Part shown: piece by piece, positions 39,080 through 50,230 of the stretch
How the letters are laid out: the number at the start of each line of letters is the position of its first letter
How positions within the stretch are numbered: the first letter of the stretch is position 1
Source of the DNA: Streptomyces iakyrus
GTDB taxonomy: Bacteria > Actinomycetota > Actinomycetes > Streptomycetales > Streptomycetaceae
Length of the DNA: 64,000 nt
Assembly (NCBI RefSeq): GCF_000717055.1
Contig: NZ_JNXI01000012.1
Coordinates: forward strand, 62,001-126,000
Direction of reading: 5' to 3'
Translations under genes and position numbers: made by a program
The notes under the pieces: generated by a model
Database searches by the model: none
Seen by the model: only the letters and a program-made list of their open reading frames with translations
Told to the model about the DNA's origin: nothing

Positions 39080-39481
39080 ATGTCCGCAGGCCTGCCTCAG
39101 GCGTCCGTCAAGTCCCAGATATTCGAGTCCCTGCTCGGATTCCTGCCCGACTGGGTGCAGATCACGGTGCTCGCCCTGATCGTGCTCGCCGTCGTGGCGT
39201 CCTGGGTCGTCAAGATCAAGCGTAAGATCGCCCACCGGCGCGCCGTCCGCACCGGGCAGCCGGTCCACGCGGCGGCCCAGTACGGGCAAGGGCGCGGAGC
39301 GGACTACCTGGGGGAGTACGCACCCCGGCAGGAGCAGCAGCAGGGCAGCGGGGCCGACCATCTGGGGGCGTACGCCCCGCAGGCCCAGCCCGCGCAGCAG
39401 CCGAGCGGTGCCGACTTCCTCGGGGCGTACGCGCCGCAGCAGCGGCAGGCCGACGGCCCGTCCGCGAACGCGTCCGCTTGA
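39080..39481 (+). CDS. Small membrane protein with three GADxLGxYAP repeats
   Basis: The 133-residue protein has a membrane helix (WVQITVLALIVLAVVASWVV, about 28-47), a basic segment (KIKRKIAHRRAV), and then a Gln/Gly/Pro-rich tail holding three copies of a ten-residue motif: GADYLGEYAP (about 72), GADHLGAYAP (about 91) and GADFLGAYAP (about 110). The function is unknown. GGGGAGGGG precedes the ATG. It is located between aroE and aroC in the same direction. Confidence 0.85.
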   Translation: MSAGLPQASVKSQIFESLLGFLPDWVQITVLALIVLAVVASWVVKIKRKIAHRRAVRTGQPVHAAAQYGQGRGADYLGEYAPRQEQQQGSGADHLGAYAPQAQPAQQPSGADFLGAYAPQQRQADGPSANASA

Positions 39482-39621
39482 TGGACCGGCCGCCGGGCGA
39501 ACGGCCCGGGCGTGGGAGGATCGGAGATGGCGGACCGGGCCGCGCACCCGGTACGCCGTCGCCGTACGCGACGAGGCGCGTACGCAGGGCAGTACCAGGG
39601 CGCGAGCACTGAGGAGCACCG

Positions 39622-40802
39622 TTGAGCAGGTTGCGCTGGCTGACCGCGGGGGAGTCCCACGGTCCCGCACTCGTCGCGACGCTGGAGGGCCTTCCCGCCG
39701 GCGTGCCGATCACCACGGACATGGTGGCGGACCATCTCGCGAGGCGGCGCCTGGGCTATGGACGCGGTGCCCGGATGAAGTTCGAGCGCGACGAGGTCAC
39801 CTTCCTCGGCGGCGTCCGGCACGGCCTCACCCTCGGCTCCCCGGTCGCGATCATGGTCGGCAACACCGAGTGGCCCAAGTGGGAACAGGTCATGGCCGCC
39901 GACCCGGTCGACCCGGAGATCCTCGACGGGCTCGCCCGCAACGCTCCGCTGACCCGGCCGCGCCCCGGCCACGCCGACCTGGCGGGCATGCAGAAGTACG
40001 GCTTCGACGAGGCCCGGCCGATCCTGGAGCGCGCCTCCGCGCGGGAGACGGCCGCACGTGTGGCACTGGGCGCGGTGGCTCGCTCGTACCTGAAGGAGAC
40101 GACTGGCGTCGAGATCGTCAGCCATGTGGTGGAGCTGGCGGCGGCGAAGGCGCCGAAGGGCGTATACCCGACCCCAGGCGACGTCGAGAAGCTGGACGCG
40201 GACCCGGTGCGCTGCCTGGACGCCGACGCGTCGAAGGCGATGGTCGCCGAGATCGACCAGGCCCACAAGGACGGCGACACCCTCGGCGGCGTGGTCGAGA
40301 TCCTGGCCTACGGCGTGCCCGTCGGCCTGGGTTCGCACGTGCACTGGGACCGCAAGCTGGACGCCCGGCTCGCCGGTGCGCTCATGGGCATCCAGGCGAT
40401 CAAGGGCGTCGAGATCGGCGACGGCTTCGAGCTCGCCCGGGTGCCCGGCTCCAAGGCCCACGACGAGATCGTGAAGACCGACGACGGCATCCGGCGCACC
40501 ACCGGCCGTTCCGGCGGCACCGAGGGCGGTCTGACCACCGGTGAGCTGCTGCGCGTGCGCGCGGCGATGAAGCCGATCGCCACCGTGCCGCGCGCTCTGC
40601 AGACCGTGGACGTCACCACCGGCGAGGCCGCGCAGGCCCACCACCAGCGCTCGGACGTCTCCGCGGTCCCGGCCGCCGGTATCGTCGCCGAGGCCATGGT
40701 GGCCCTGGTGCTCGCGGACGCGGTGGCGGAGAAGTTCGGCGGTGACTCGGTGGCCGAGACCCGCCGCAACGTGACGTCGTACCTCGACAACCTCGCCATC
40801 CG

Positions 40803-40806
<4 letters not shown>
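39622..40806 (+). CDS. aroC: Chorismate synthase
   Basis: AroC makes chorismate from EPSP using reduced FMN. The 394-residue protein starts [16 protein letters not shown] and has [13 protein letters not shown] (about 112-124), the [11 protein letters not shown] segment (about 135) and [12 protein letters not shown] (about 292). The start codon is TTG at 39622, with TGAGGAG seven bases upstream. The aroC-aroK-aroB genes overlap by 4 bp each and form a translationally coupled shikimate operon. Confidence 0.96.
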
Positions 40807-42406
<1,600 letters not shown>

Positions 42407-42460
42407 GTCCCCCGTCGCTCCTTCTGCCCGAAATCACCTGACGGAGCCGGGCACTTCGGG

Positions 42461-42498
42461 CCGCCCCCGGCCGTTCACACATCGACGACCGGGGGCGG
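42461..42498 (+). terminator. Hairpin after aroB
   Basis: A perfect 10-bp stem (CCGCCCCCGG and complement) with an 18-base loop, 54 bases after the aroB stop. It is followed by a possible -10 element before the next gene, so it may end the aro operon or act at the promoter. Confidence 0.5.
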
Positions 42499-42570
42499 TA
42501 CCGTTCGGTAGCAAGCGGGTTCCGCCCCGCTGTCAGCGCCCATCGCCTGTACGAGACGGAGTGGCACCGG

Positions 42571-43428
42571 ATGCAGCACGCAGTGGGTTCTCCGCTGCCG
42601 CCGCCCCATCAGCCGGGGCACGGACCGGCCACCGGCTGGTCGCCGGCCGCACAACACCCGGTCCCGCCGAACGCGGGCGCGCACCAGGGCCCCGTGCCCG
42701 TGCCCCCGCCGCCCCCGGCACCGGGATACCCGGCGCCCCCGCCCGCACCGGGACCGGCCGCGACGTCCGCCCCGCCGGCGCCGGAGACCACCGGGCACGT
42801 GCCGCTGCCGCCCGGCGGCCCGGTCGCCATGCCGATGGCCCCGCCCGCCGCGACCGTTCCCGACCCCGCCGGCACGACCCTCGCGGTGCTGCTCATCGGC
42901 CCCGCGGGCGCGGGCAAGACCAGCGTCGCCAAGTACTGGGCGGACCACCGCCGGGTCCCCACGGCCCACATCAGCCTCGACGACGTGCGCGAGTGGGTCC
43001 GCTCCGGCTTCGCCGACCCCCAGTCCGGGTGGAACGACAACTCCGAGGCCCAGTACCGCCTGGCCCGCCGCACGTGTGGTTTCGCCGCACGGAACTTCCT
43101 GGCCAACGGCATCTCGTGCATCCTCGACGACGCGGTCTTCCCCGACCGCCCGGTCGTCGGCCTCGGCGGCTGGAAACGCCACGTCGGGCCGGGCCTGCTG
43201 CCGGTCGTCCTCCTGCCCGGACTGGACATCGTCCTGGAACGCAACGCGGAGCGCTCGGGCAACCGACGGCTCTCGGACGAGGAGGTCGCCCGCATCCACG
43301 GCCGCATGGCCGGCTGGTACGGCTCCGGCCTGCCGATCATCGACAACTCCCAGCTGGACGTACCGGAGACGGCGAGAATCCTGGACGACGTCCTGGCCAG
43401 GTCGATCGCCAGCCCACCCCAGTGGTGA
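42571..43428 (+). CDS. P-loop kinase-like protein with proline-rich N-terminus
   Basis: The 285-residue protein has an N-terminal Pro/Ala/Gly-rich low-complexity region (about 1-100) and a C-terminal P-loop domain: Walker A GPAGAGKTS (about 110), then DDVREW, a possible Walker B ISCILDDAVF (about 182-191) and ERNAERSGNR. This resembles the AAA_33/zeta-toxin-like nucleotide or small-molecule kinase fold. The substrate is unknown. ACGGAG lies before the ATG. It stands alone between aroB and pepQ. Confidence 0.85.
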   Translation: MQHAVGSPLPPPHQPGHGPATGWSPAAQHPVPPNAGAHQGPVPVPPPPPAPGYPAPPPAPGPAATSAPPAPETTGHVPLPPGGPVAMPMAPPAATVPDPAGTTLAVLLIGPAGAGKTSVAKYWADHRRVPTAHISLDDVREWVRSGFADPQSGWNDNSEAQYRLARRTCGFAARNFLANGISCILDDAVFPDRPVVGLGGWKRHVGPGLLPVVLLPGLDIVLERNAERSGNRRLSDEEVARIHGRMAGWYGSGLPIIDNSQLDVPETARILDDVLARSIASPPQW

Positions 43429-43500
43429 GCGCCCCGTAGGGGCGCGGGGAACTGCGCGACAAGCCCCCACGCAGGCGCGGACGGCACGCGACCCCGCGCG
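43429..43500 (+). repeat. Dispersed Streptomyces intergenic repeat
   Basis: GCGCCCC-GTA-GGGGCGC forms a perfect 7-bp hairpin right at the stop codon of the P-loop gene, followed by CGGGGAACTGCGCGACAAGC. I know this sequence family as a frequent intergenic repeat in many Streptomyces genomes. The copy is here in plus orientation, starting one base after the TGA region. Confidence 0.65.
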
Positions 43501-43596
43501 GCACGACCCCTCCCGAAACAGCCCCCCAACCCGCCCGGACAAACCAGGCACCGCCCACTCAGACCCCCTCAACCGGCGCCAAACCGGCGGAGCTCA

Positions 43597-43602
43597 TACG
43601 CT
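43597..43602 (+). promoter_or_regulatory. -10 box of a leaderless promoter for the pepQ-like gene
   Basis: TACGCT ends 6 bases before the ATG at 43609; no ribosome binding site is present. Confidence 0.5.
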
Positions 43603-43608
43603 CGGGTC

Positions 43609-44724
43609 ATGTCAGAGGTGTACGCGGCCCGCCGGACGCGTCTGAGGGACTACTGCAACGCGGGCGGCAGCGCGGCGGCGCTGGTCTCCCGCCCCGCCAA
43701 CGTGCGCTATCTCGCGGGCGCCGCCCCGCACGGCGCCGTTCTGCTCCTGGGCAGGACCGAGGAGCAGGACCTCCTGGTCCGTGCCGGAGCCACGGCCGAC
43801 CGCCCCGCGCAGGAGCGCCCCGACGAGGCCCTGCGCGTCCAGATCCTGCCCGGAGCCGGTGGCGGTGACCCGGCCGTCGCGGCCGCGCGTCTCGCCGCGG
43901 GCCAGGGCGCCGACTCCCTCGCGGTGGAGGAGCACCACCTCACCGTGTCCCGGCACCGGGCCCTCGGCTCGGTCGCCCCCGGGCTGCGTCTCACCGGCCT
44001 CGGCAACGCCGTCGAGCAGCTCAGGGTCGTCAAGGACGAGGAGGAGATCTCCTGTCTGCGCATCGGCGCCGAGATCGCCGACCAGGCCCTCGGCGAGCTC
44101 CTGGAGTCGATCCTCGTGGGCCGCACCGAGCGCCACCTCGCTCTGGAGCTGGAGCGGCGGCTCGTGGATCACGGGGCCGACGGGCCGGCCTTCCCGACAT
44201 CGGTGGCCACCGGGCCGAACGCCGGACGCCCCGGCCACCGGCCCACCGACCGCCGGGTCGAGGAGGGCGATTTCCTCTCCGTGTGCCTCGGTGCCACGTA
44301 CCGCGGCTACCGCTGCGAGATCGGCCGCACCTTCGTCATCGGCACCGCTCCCGCGGACTGGCAGATCGAGCTGTACGACCTGGTCTTCGCAGCCCAGCGG
44401 GCCGGTCGTGAGAGCCTGGTACCCGGCGCCGCCTGCCGGGACGTCGACCGCGCCGCACGCCAGGTCCTGGACTCCGCGGGGTACACGGAGGGCCTCACGG
44501 TCCTGACCGGACACGGCGTGGGGCTCGAAATCGACGAGGACCCTCAATTGAGCCCCGCGGCCATGGGTAAACTGGACGCTTGCGTGCCGGTCACCGTCGA
44601 ACCGGGGGTCCACCTCCCGGGCCGGGGCGGCGTCCGGATCGATGACACGCTCGTCGTCCGCCCCGAGGCGGACGGCGGACCCGAGCTACTCACCATCACG
44701 ACCAAGGAGCTGCTCGCCCTGTAG
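43609..44724 (+). CDS. M24-family Xaa-Pro peptidase-like protein with altered metal site
   Basis: The 371-residue protein has a creatinase-type N-terminal domain and a C-terminal pita-bread domain (from about 135). Active M24 enzymes bind two metals through Asp-Asp-His-Glu-Glu. Here the first Asp position reads VCLGA (Cys, about 226), the second CEIGRTF (Glu), and the last GVRIDDT (Asp for Glu). The His ([13 protein letters not shown], about 303) and the first Glu (VEPGVHLPG) are kept. It may be a weakened or re-purposed peptidase. It precedes efp, as in Mycobacterium. Confidence 0.85.
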   Translation: MSEVYAARRTRLRDYCNAGGSAAALVSRPANVRYLAGAAPHGAVLLLGRTEEQDLLVRAGATADRPAQERPDEALRVQILPGAGGGDPAVAAARLAAGQGADSLAVEEHHLTVSRHRALGSVAPGLRLTGLGNAVEQLRVVKDEEEISCLRIGAEIADQALGELLESILVGRTERHLALELERRLVDHGADGPAFPTSVATGPNAGRPGHRPTDRRVEEGDFLSVCLGATYRGYRCEIGRTFVIGTAPADWQIELYDLVFAAQRAGRESLVPGAACRDVDRAARQVLDSAGYTEGLTVLTGHGVGLEIDEDPQLSPAAMGKLDACVPVTVEPGVHLPGRGGVRIDDTLVVRPEADGGPELLTITTKELLAL

Positions 44725-44777
44725 CCAGGCAGGCGCGTGCCCCGGCGTCGTACGTCAGTCCAGGAGATTCCGCAACC

Positions 44778-45344
44778 GTGGCTTCCACGAACGACCTCAA
44801 GAACGGCATGGTGCTCAAGCTCGAAGGCGGCCAGCTCTGGTCCGTCGTCGAGTTCCAGCACGTCAAGCCCGGCAAGGGCCCGGCCTTCGTGCGCACCAAG
44901 CTCAAGAACGTGCTCTCCGGCAAGGTCGTCGACAAGACCTTCAACGCCGGCGTCAAGGTCGAAACGGCCACCGTCGACAAGCGCGACATGCAGTTCTCCT
45001 ACATGGACGGCGAGTACTTCGTCTTCATGGACATGGAGACCTACGACCAGCTCCACGTCGACAAGAAGGCCGTCGGCGACGCCGCCAACTTCCTGATCGA
45101 GGGCTTCACCGCCACCGTCGCGCAGCACGAGGGCGAGGTGCTCTTCGTCGAGCTGCCGGCCGCCGTCGAGCTCGTCATCCAGGAGACCGAGCCGGGCGTC
45201 CAGGGCGACCGCTCCACGGGCGGCACCAAGCCCGCCATCCTGGAGACCGGCCACCAGATCAACGTGCCGCTCTTCATCACCACCGGTGAGAAGATCAAGG
45301 TCGACACCCGCACCAGCGACTACCTCGGCCGGGTGAACAGCTAA
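44778..45344 (+). CDS. efp: Translation elongation factor P
   Basis: EF-P relieves ribosome stalling at polyproline sequences. The 188-residue protein has the three-domain fold; the domain I loop reads VKPGKGPAF with a Lys at the tip (about 34), and [21 protein letters not shown] leads into domain II. CAGGAG precedes the GTG at 44778. nusB begins 2 bases after the stop. Confidence 0.96.
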   Translation: MASTNDLKNGMVLKLEGGQLWSVVEFQHVKPGKGPAFVRTKLKNVLSGKVVDKTFNAGVKVETATVDKRDMQFSYMDGEYFVFMDMETYDQLHVDKKAVGDAANFLIEGFTATVAQHEGEVLFVELPAAVELVIQETEPGVQGDRSTGGTKPAILETGHQINVPLFITTGEKIKVDTRTSDYLGRVNS

Positions 45345-45346
45345 CC

Positions 45347-45781
45347 GTGGCTGCCCGCAACACGGCCCGTAAGCGCGCCTTCCAGATCCTCTTCGAGGGG
45401 GACCAGCGCGGCGCCGAGGTGCTGACCGTCCTCGCGGACTGGGTCCGGCTCTCCCGGGCGGACACCCGGCAGCCGCCGGTCAGCGAGTACACGATGGAGC
45501 TGGTCGAGGGCTACGCGGAGCACGCGAAGCGCATCGACGAGCTGATCGCGCAGTACTCCGTCGGCTGGACGCTGGACCGCATGCCCGTCGTCGACCGCAA
45601 CATCCTGCGGCTCGGCGCCTACGAGCTGATCTGGGTCGATGCGACGCCCGACGCCGTCGTCCTCGACGAGATGGTGCAGCTGGCGAAGGAGTTCTCCACG
45701 GACGAGTCGCCCTCGTTCGTGAACGGCCTGCTCGGCCGGCTGAAGGAACTCAAGCCCTCGCTCCGCCGCGACGAGGTCTGA
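45347..45781 (+). CDS. nusB: Transcription antitermination protein NusB
   Basis: NusB with NusE supports rRNA antitermination. The 144-residue all-helical protein starts ARNTARKRAFQILFEGD and has WTLDRMPVVDRNILRLGAYE (about 66-85) and the C-terminal helix EFSTDESPSFVNGLLG. It is tightly coupled to efp. A 16-bp perfect terminator follows. Confidence 0.95.
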   Translation: MAARNTARKRAFQILFEGDQRGAEVLTVLADWVRLSRADTRQPPVSEYTMELVEGYAEHAKRIDELIAQYSVGWTLDRMPVVDRNILRLGAYELIWVDATPDAVVLDEMVQLAKEFSTDESPSFVNGLLGRLKELKPSLRRDEV

Positions 45782-45793
45782 GACGGACCACAT

Positions 45794-45833
45794 GCCGGAG
45801 GGCCCGCAGCGCGACGGCTGCGGGCCCTCCGGC
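45794..45833 (+). terminator. Terminator after nusB
   Basis: A perfect 16-bp stem (arms 45794-45809 and 45818-45833) with an 8-base loop lies 12 bases after the nusB stop. Confidence 0.85.
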
Positions 45834-45880
45834 GTTCCCGTACGCCTCGGTGCGGCGCGGGGATGTCAGAGCCGCACAAC

Positions 45881-45928
45881 GCCGCCGGGGTGGCCGGGAA
45901 CCATACGGTTCCCGGCCACCCCGGCGGC
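45881..45928. terminator. 22-bp perfect hairpin, bldD terminator
   Basis: Arms 45881-45902 and 45907-45928 are exact complements with a 4-base loop (ATAC). It lies 27 bases past the bldD stop on the reverse strand and can act in both directions, backing up the nusB terminator. Confidence 0.85.
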
Positions 45929-45955
45929 ACGTTTCTGCTGGGCCCGCGGAGCGGG

Positions 45956-46459
45956 TCAGGCCTCCTCGTGGGACGCCACCGCGCGGCGCGCGTCCGCGTC
46001 CAGGACACCCCAGCTGATCAGCTGTTCCGTGAGGACGGACGGCGACTGGTCGTAGATGACGGCGAGTGTGCGCAGGTCGTCCTGGCGGATCGACAGCACC
46101 TTGCCGTTGTAGTCACCGCGCTGCGACTGGATCGTGGCCGCGTAGCGCTGAAGGGGGCCCGCCTTCTCGGCCGGCACCGTGGCCAGCCGCTCCAGGTCCA
46201 GGACCAGCTTCGGCGGCGGCTCGGCGGCCCCGCCCGGGGTCGTGCCCGGAAGCAGCTCCTGCACCGGAACGCCGTAGAAATCCGCCAGCTCGGCAAGGCG
46301 CTGTACGGTCACGGCACGGTCGCCGCGCTCGTACGAACCGACCACGACCGCCTTCCAGCGTCCCTGGGACTTCTCCTCGACACCGTGGAGGGAAAGGCCC
46401 TGCTGGGTGCGGATCGCCCGGAGCTTGGCCCCGAGCTGTTTGGCGTATTCGCTGGACAT
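45956..46459 (-). CDS. bldD: Developmental master regulator BldD
   Basis: BldD represses sporulation genes during vegetative growth when bound to cyclic di-GMP. The 167-residue protein has an N-terminal XRE-type helix-turn-helix (KLRAIRTQQGLSLHGVEEKS, YERGDRAVTVQRLAELA) and a C-terminal ligand domain. The c-di-GMP motif RxD-x8-RxxD is complete (R114-G-D116 and R125-Q-D-D128). The ATG at 46459 follows GGGGAG; the upstream ATG at 46474 is less likely. A palindrome in its promoter region fits known autoregulation. It diverges from pyrR. Confidence 0.97.
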   Translation of the reverse strand: MSSEYAKQLGAKLRAIRTQQGLSLHGVEEKSQGRWKAVVVGSYERGDRAVTVQRLAELADFYGVPVQELLPGTTPGGAAEPPPKLVLDLERLATVPAEKAGPLQRYAATIQSQRGDYNGKVLSIRQDDLRTLAVIYDQSPSVLTEQLISWGVLDADARRAVASHEEA

Positions 46460-46515
46460 ATAGCTCCCCGGCACTGTGTCGACGCGTCTGGCGTGGGTGC
46501 CAGGCCGCGCGGCTG

Positions 46516-46535
46516 GTAACTCACTGTGAGGTTAC
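46516..46535 (-). promoter_or_regulatory. Palindromic operator in the bldD promoter
   Basis: GTAACTCAC-T-GTGAGGTTAC is a near-perfect inverted repeat 57-76 bases before the bldD start. It matches the AGTGA/TCAC type of half-sites reported for BldD, which is known to repress its own gene. TAACCT and TAACGCT on the reverse strand at this place are possible -10 boxes. Confidence 0.6.
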
Positions 46536-46654
46536 GCAGCGTTACTCTGCCGCGTCAAGCCGGATGGTCCGCACCGACTCTTCCGTGGTATCGGCGTTCC
46601 GCTGGGCCGAGTGGGTGATCCGAGGGGGCCATCGGAGCGACAACGGTGACCTGC

Positions 46655-46660
46655 TACCGT
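46655..46660 (+). promoter_or_regulatory. Candidate -10 box for the pyr operon
   Basis: TACCGT lies 65 bases before the pyrR ATG, which would give a short leader containing the PyrR-binding hairpin. No clear -35. Confidence 0.4.
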
Positions 46661-46689
46661 GTATGGCGCAATCCCGACGTCCTTTAAGG

Positions 46690-47292
<603 letters not shown>

Positions 47293-47299
47293 CGCTCCA

Positions 47300-47322
47300 G
47301 GCGTACGCCGCTGTCGTACGCC
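47300..47322 (+). terminator. Hairpin between pyrR and pyrB
   Basis: An 8-bp perfect stem (GGCGTACG and complement) with a 7-base loop lies 8 bases after the pyrR stop, in the 102-bp gap. It could be a weak terminator or processing site that adjusts pyrR against pyrB levels. Confidence 0.35.
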
Positions 47323-47394
47323 GGCTCAGTGCGCGCCTGCGCGCGCCCGTCTGCCCCGAACCTCCCGAATGAACTGCCCTACGGAGCCTGACAG

Positions 47395-48372
47395 ATGCAG
47401 CGTCATCTCATCTCGGCCGCCGACCTCACCCGCGACGACGCCGTCCTGATCCTCGACACCGCCGAGGAGATGGCCCGGGTCGCCGACCGGCCGATCAAGA
47501 AGCTGCCGACCCTGCGCGGCCGCACGATCGTCAACCTCTTCTTCGAGGACTCCACCCGGACCCGGATCTCCTTCGAGGCCGCCGAGAAGCGGCTGTCCGC
47601 GGACGTCATCAACTTCTCCGCCAAGGGCTCCAGCGTCTCCAAGGGCGAGTCCCTGAAGGACACCGCCCAGACCCTGGAGGCCATGGGCGTCGACGCCGTC
47701 GTCATCCGGCACGGCGCCTCCGGAGCCCCGTACCGCCTCGCCAACTCCGGCTGGATCGACGCCGCCGTCGTCAACGCCGGCGACGGCACCCACCAGCACC
47801 CCACGCAGGCGCTGCTCGACGCCTTCACCATGCGCCGCCGTCTGATCGGCCCGGACGCCGGACTCGGCCAGGACCTCGAGGGCAAGCGCATCACGCTCGT
47901 CGGCGACGTCCTGCACAGCCGGGTCGCCCGCTCCAACGTCGACCTGCTGCACACCCTCGGCGCTGAGGTCACCCTCGTCGCCCCGCCGACCCTGCTGCCG
48001 GTCGGCATCGAGACCTGGCCCTGCGAGGTCTCCTACGACCTCGACAGCACGCTGACCAAGTCCGACGCGGTGATGATGCTGCGCGTCCAGCGCGAGCGCA
48101 TGAACGCCGCGTTCTTCCCGACCGAGCGCGAGTACTCCCGGCGCTACGGGCTCGACGGCGACCGCATGGCGCGGATGCCCGAGCACGCCATCGTGATGCA
48201 CCCCGGCCCGATGGTCCGCGGCATGGAGATCACCGCCGAGGTCGCCGACTCCGACCGCTGCACCGTCGTCGAGCAGGTCGCAAACGGAGTGTCCATCCGA
48301 ATGGCCGTCCTGTACCTGCTGCTCGGTGGGAACGAACCCGCCGTCACCCACCCCCGCACCGAGGAGAAGTAA
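47395..48372 (+). CDS. pyrB: Aspartate carbamoyltransferase catalytic subunit
   Basis: PyrB joins carbamoyl phosphate and aspartate. The 325-residue protein has the carbamoyl phosphate site [19 protein letters not shown] (about 50-68), the [17 protein letters not shown] segment, [13 protein letters not shown] (about 128-140) and the C-terminal [11 protein letters not shown]. No pyrI is present, as usual in actinobacteria. Five bases separate it from pyrC. Confidence 0.96.
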   Translation: MQRHLISAADLTRDDAVLILDTAEEMARVADRPIKKLPTLRGRTIVNLFFEDSTRTRISFEAAEKRLSADVINFSAKGSSVSKGESLKDTAQTLEAMGVDAVVIRHGASGAPYRLANSGWIDAAVVNAGDGTHQHPTQALLDAFTMRRRLIGPDAGLGQDLEGKRITLVGDVLHSRVARSNVDLLHTLGAEVTLVAPPTLLPVGIETWPCEVSYDLDSTLTKSDAVMMLRVQRERMNAAFFPTEREYSRRYGLDGDRMARMPEHAIVMHPGPMVRGMEITAEVADSDRCTVVEQVANGVSIRMAVLYLLLGGNEPAVTHPRTEEK

Positions 48373-48377
48373 GACAG

Positions 48378-49664
48378 ATGAGCAAGATCCTGATCCGTGG
48401 TGCCAAGGTGCTCGGCGGCGAGCCGCAGGACGTGCTGATCGACGGCGGGACCATCGCCCAGGTGGGCAGCGGGCTGTCGGCCGAAGGCGCGGAGGTCGTC
48501 GAGGCCGAGGGCAAGGTGCTGCTGCCGGGCCTGGTCGACCTGCACACCCATCTGCGCGAGCCCGGCCGCGAGGACTCCGAGACCGTCCTCACCGGCACGC
48601 GCGCCGCCGCCTCCGGCGGCTACACCACCGTCTTCGCCATGGCCAACACCTTCCCGGTCGCCGACACCGCCGGTGTCGTCGAGCAGGTCTGGCGGCTCGG
48701 CAAGGAGCACGGCTACTGCGATGTCCAGCCCATCGGCGCCGTCACCGTCGGCCTGGAGGGCAAGAAGCTCGCCGAGCTGGGTGCCATGCACGAGTCCGCC
48801 GCCGGCGTCACCGTCTTCTCCGACGACGGCAAGTGCGTCCACGACGCCGTGATCATGCGCCGGGCCCTGGAGTACGTGAAGGCCTTCGGCGGTGTCGTCG
48901 CACAGCACGCGCAGGAGCCGCGGCTGACCGAGGGCGCCGAGATGAACGAGGGCATCGTCTCCGCCGAGCTGGGTCTCGGAGGCTGGCCCGCGGTGGCCGA
49001 AGAATCGATCATCGCCCGGGATGTCCTGCTCGCCGACCACGTCGGCTCCCGCGTCCACATCTGCCACCTGTCGACCGCCGGGTCCGTCGAGATCGTCCGC
49101 TGGGCCAAGTCCCGCGGCATCGCCGTCACCGCCGAGGTCACCCCGCACCACCTCCTCCTCACGGACGAGCTGGTGCGCACCTACAACCCCGTCTACAAGG
49201 TCAACCCGCCGCTGCGCACCGAGCGCGACGTCATGGCCCTGCGCGAGGCGCTCGCCGACGGCACGATCGACATCGTCGCCACCGACCACGCCCCGCACCC
49301 GCACGAGGACAAGGACTGCGAGTGGGCCGCGGCGGCCATGGGCATGGTCGGCCTGGAGACCGCGCTGTCAGTGGTGCAGGAGACCATGGTCGCAACGGGC
49401 CTGCTGGACTGGGCCGGCGTCGCCGACCGGATGTCCGTCAAGCCCGCGCAGATCGGACAGGCCACGGGCCACGGCCGTCCCGTCTCGGCAGGTGAGCCCG
49501 CCAACCTCACCCTGGTCGACACGGCATACCGTGGGCTGGTGGAACCCGCGGGCTTCGCCTCGCGCAGCCGCAACACCCCCTACGAGGGGCGTGAGCTGCC
49601 GGGCCGTGTGACGCACACGTGGCTGCGGGGCAAGGCCACGCTCGTCGACGGGAAGCTCACGTGA
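48378..49664 (+). CDS. pyrC: Dihydroorotase
   Basis: PyrC cyclises carbamoyl aspartate. The 428-residue class I enzyme has the metal ligands DLHTHLREPG (about 54-63), VCHLSTA-like ICHLSTAGS (about 228), TPHH-like VTPHHLLLTDE and VATDHAPH (about 299-306). GAGAAG precedes the ATG. The stop overlaps the next gene's GTG by 4 bp. Confidence 0.96.
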   Translation: MSKILIRGAKVLGGEPQDVLIDGGTIAQVGSGLSAEGAEVVEAEGKVLLPGLVDLHTHLREPGREDSETVLTGTRAAASGGYTTVFAMANTFPVADTAGVVEQVWRLGKEHGYCDVQPIGAVTVGLEGKKLAELGAMHESAAGVTVFSDDGKCVHDAVIMRRALEYVKAFGGVVAQHAQEPRLTEGAEMNEGIVSAELGLGGWPAVAEESIIARDVLLADHVGSRVHICHLSTAGSVEIVRWAKSRGIAVTAEVTPHHLLLTDELVRTYNPVYKVNPPLRTERDVMALREALADGTIDIVATDHAPHPHEDKDCEWAAAAMGMVGLETALSVVQETMVATGLLDWAGVADRMSVKPAQIGQATGHGRPVSAGEPANLTLVDTAYRGLVEPAGFASRSRNTPYEGRELPGRVTHTWLRGKATLVDGKLT

Positions 49665-50230
49665 CACCTGTACTCCTGCTGGCCGCCGAGAAGGAATCGG
49701 CGCAAGTGACCGACTGGGCCGCCCGCATCGGCTGGGTCGTCGGCCTCGCCCTGTTCGTCGCGCTCGTCTACTGGCTGATGCGCGAGGGCTGGAAGTGGCG
49801 CGGCACCCTCCAGGGCGACCTGCCCGAGCTGCCCGCCGCCCCGGACGATCCGGGCCCCGCAAAGCTGAGCCTGAGCGGCCGCTACCACGGCTCCACCACC
49901 GCAGGGCAGTGGCTCGACCGCATCGTCGCCCAGGGCCTGGGCACCCGCAGCCGGGCCGCGCTCACCCTCACGGACGCCGGCCTCGACGTCGTACGCCCCG
50001 GGGCGAGCGACTTCTTCGTCCCGGTCGCACAGCTGCGTGAGGCCCGGCTCGACAAGGGCATCGCCGGGAAGGTCCTCACCGAGGGCGGTCTGCTGATCGT
50101 CACCTGGGAGCACGGCGACCGGCTGATCGACTCCGGCTTCCGCTCCGACCACGCGGCCGAGCACAACGAGTGGGTCGAAGCCATCAACTCCATGATCGAA
50201 ACGAACACCAGGGAAGGCGCCGAACGATGA
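49661..50230 (+). CDS. PH-like-domain membrane protein of the pyr operon
   Basis: The 189-residue protein has one membrane helix near the N-terminus ([18 protein letters not shown], about 20-37), a basic/aromatic turn, and a soluble beta-rich domain ([20 protein letters not shown] ... [15 protein letters not shown] ... [16 protein letters not shown]) ending in a helix, the pattern of a PH-like domain. Its function is unknown. Mycobacterium has a gene of the same kind at the same place (Rv1382, between pyrC and carA). It overlaps both neighbours by 4 bp, so it is made with the pyrimidine enzymes. Confidence 0.88.
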   Translation: MTPVLLLAAEKESAQVTDWAARIGWVVGLALFVALVYWLMREGWKWRGTLQGDLPELPAAPDDPGPAKLSLSGRYHGSTTAGQWLDRIVAQGLGTRSRAALTLTDAGLDVVRPGASDFFVPVAQLREARLDKGIAGKVLTEGGLLIVTWEHGDRLIDSGFRSDHAAEHNEWVEAINSMIETNTREGAER

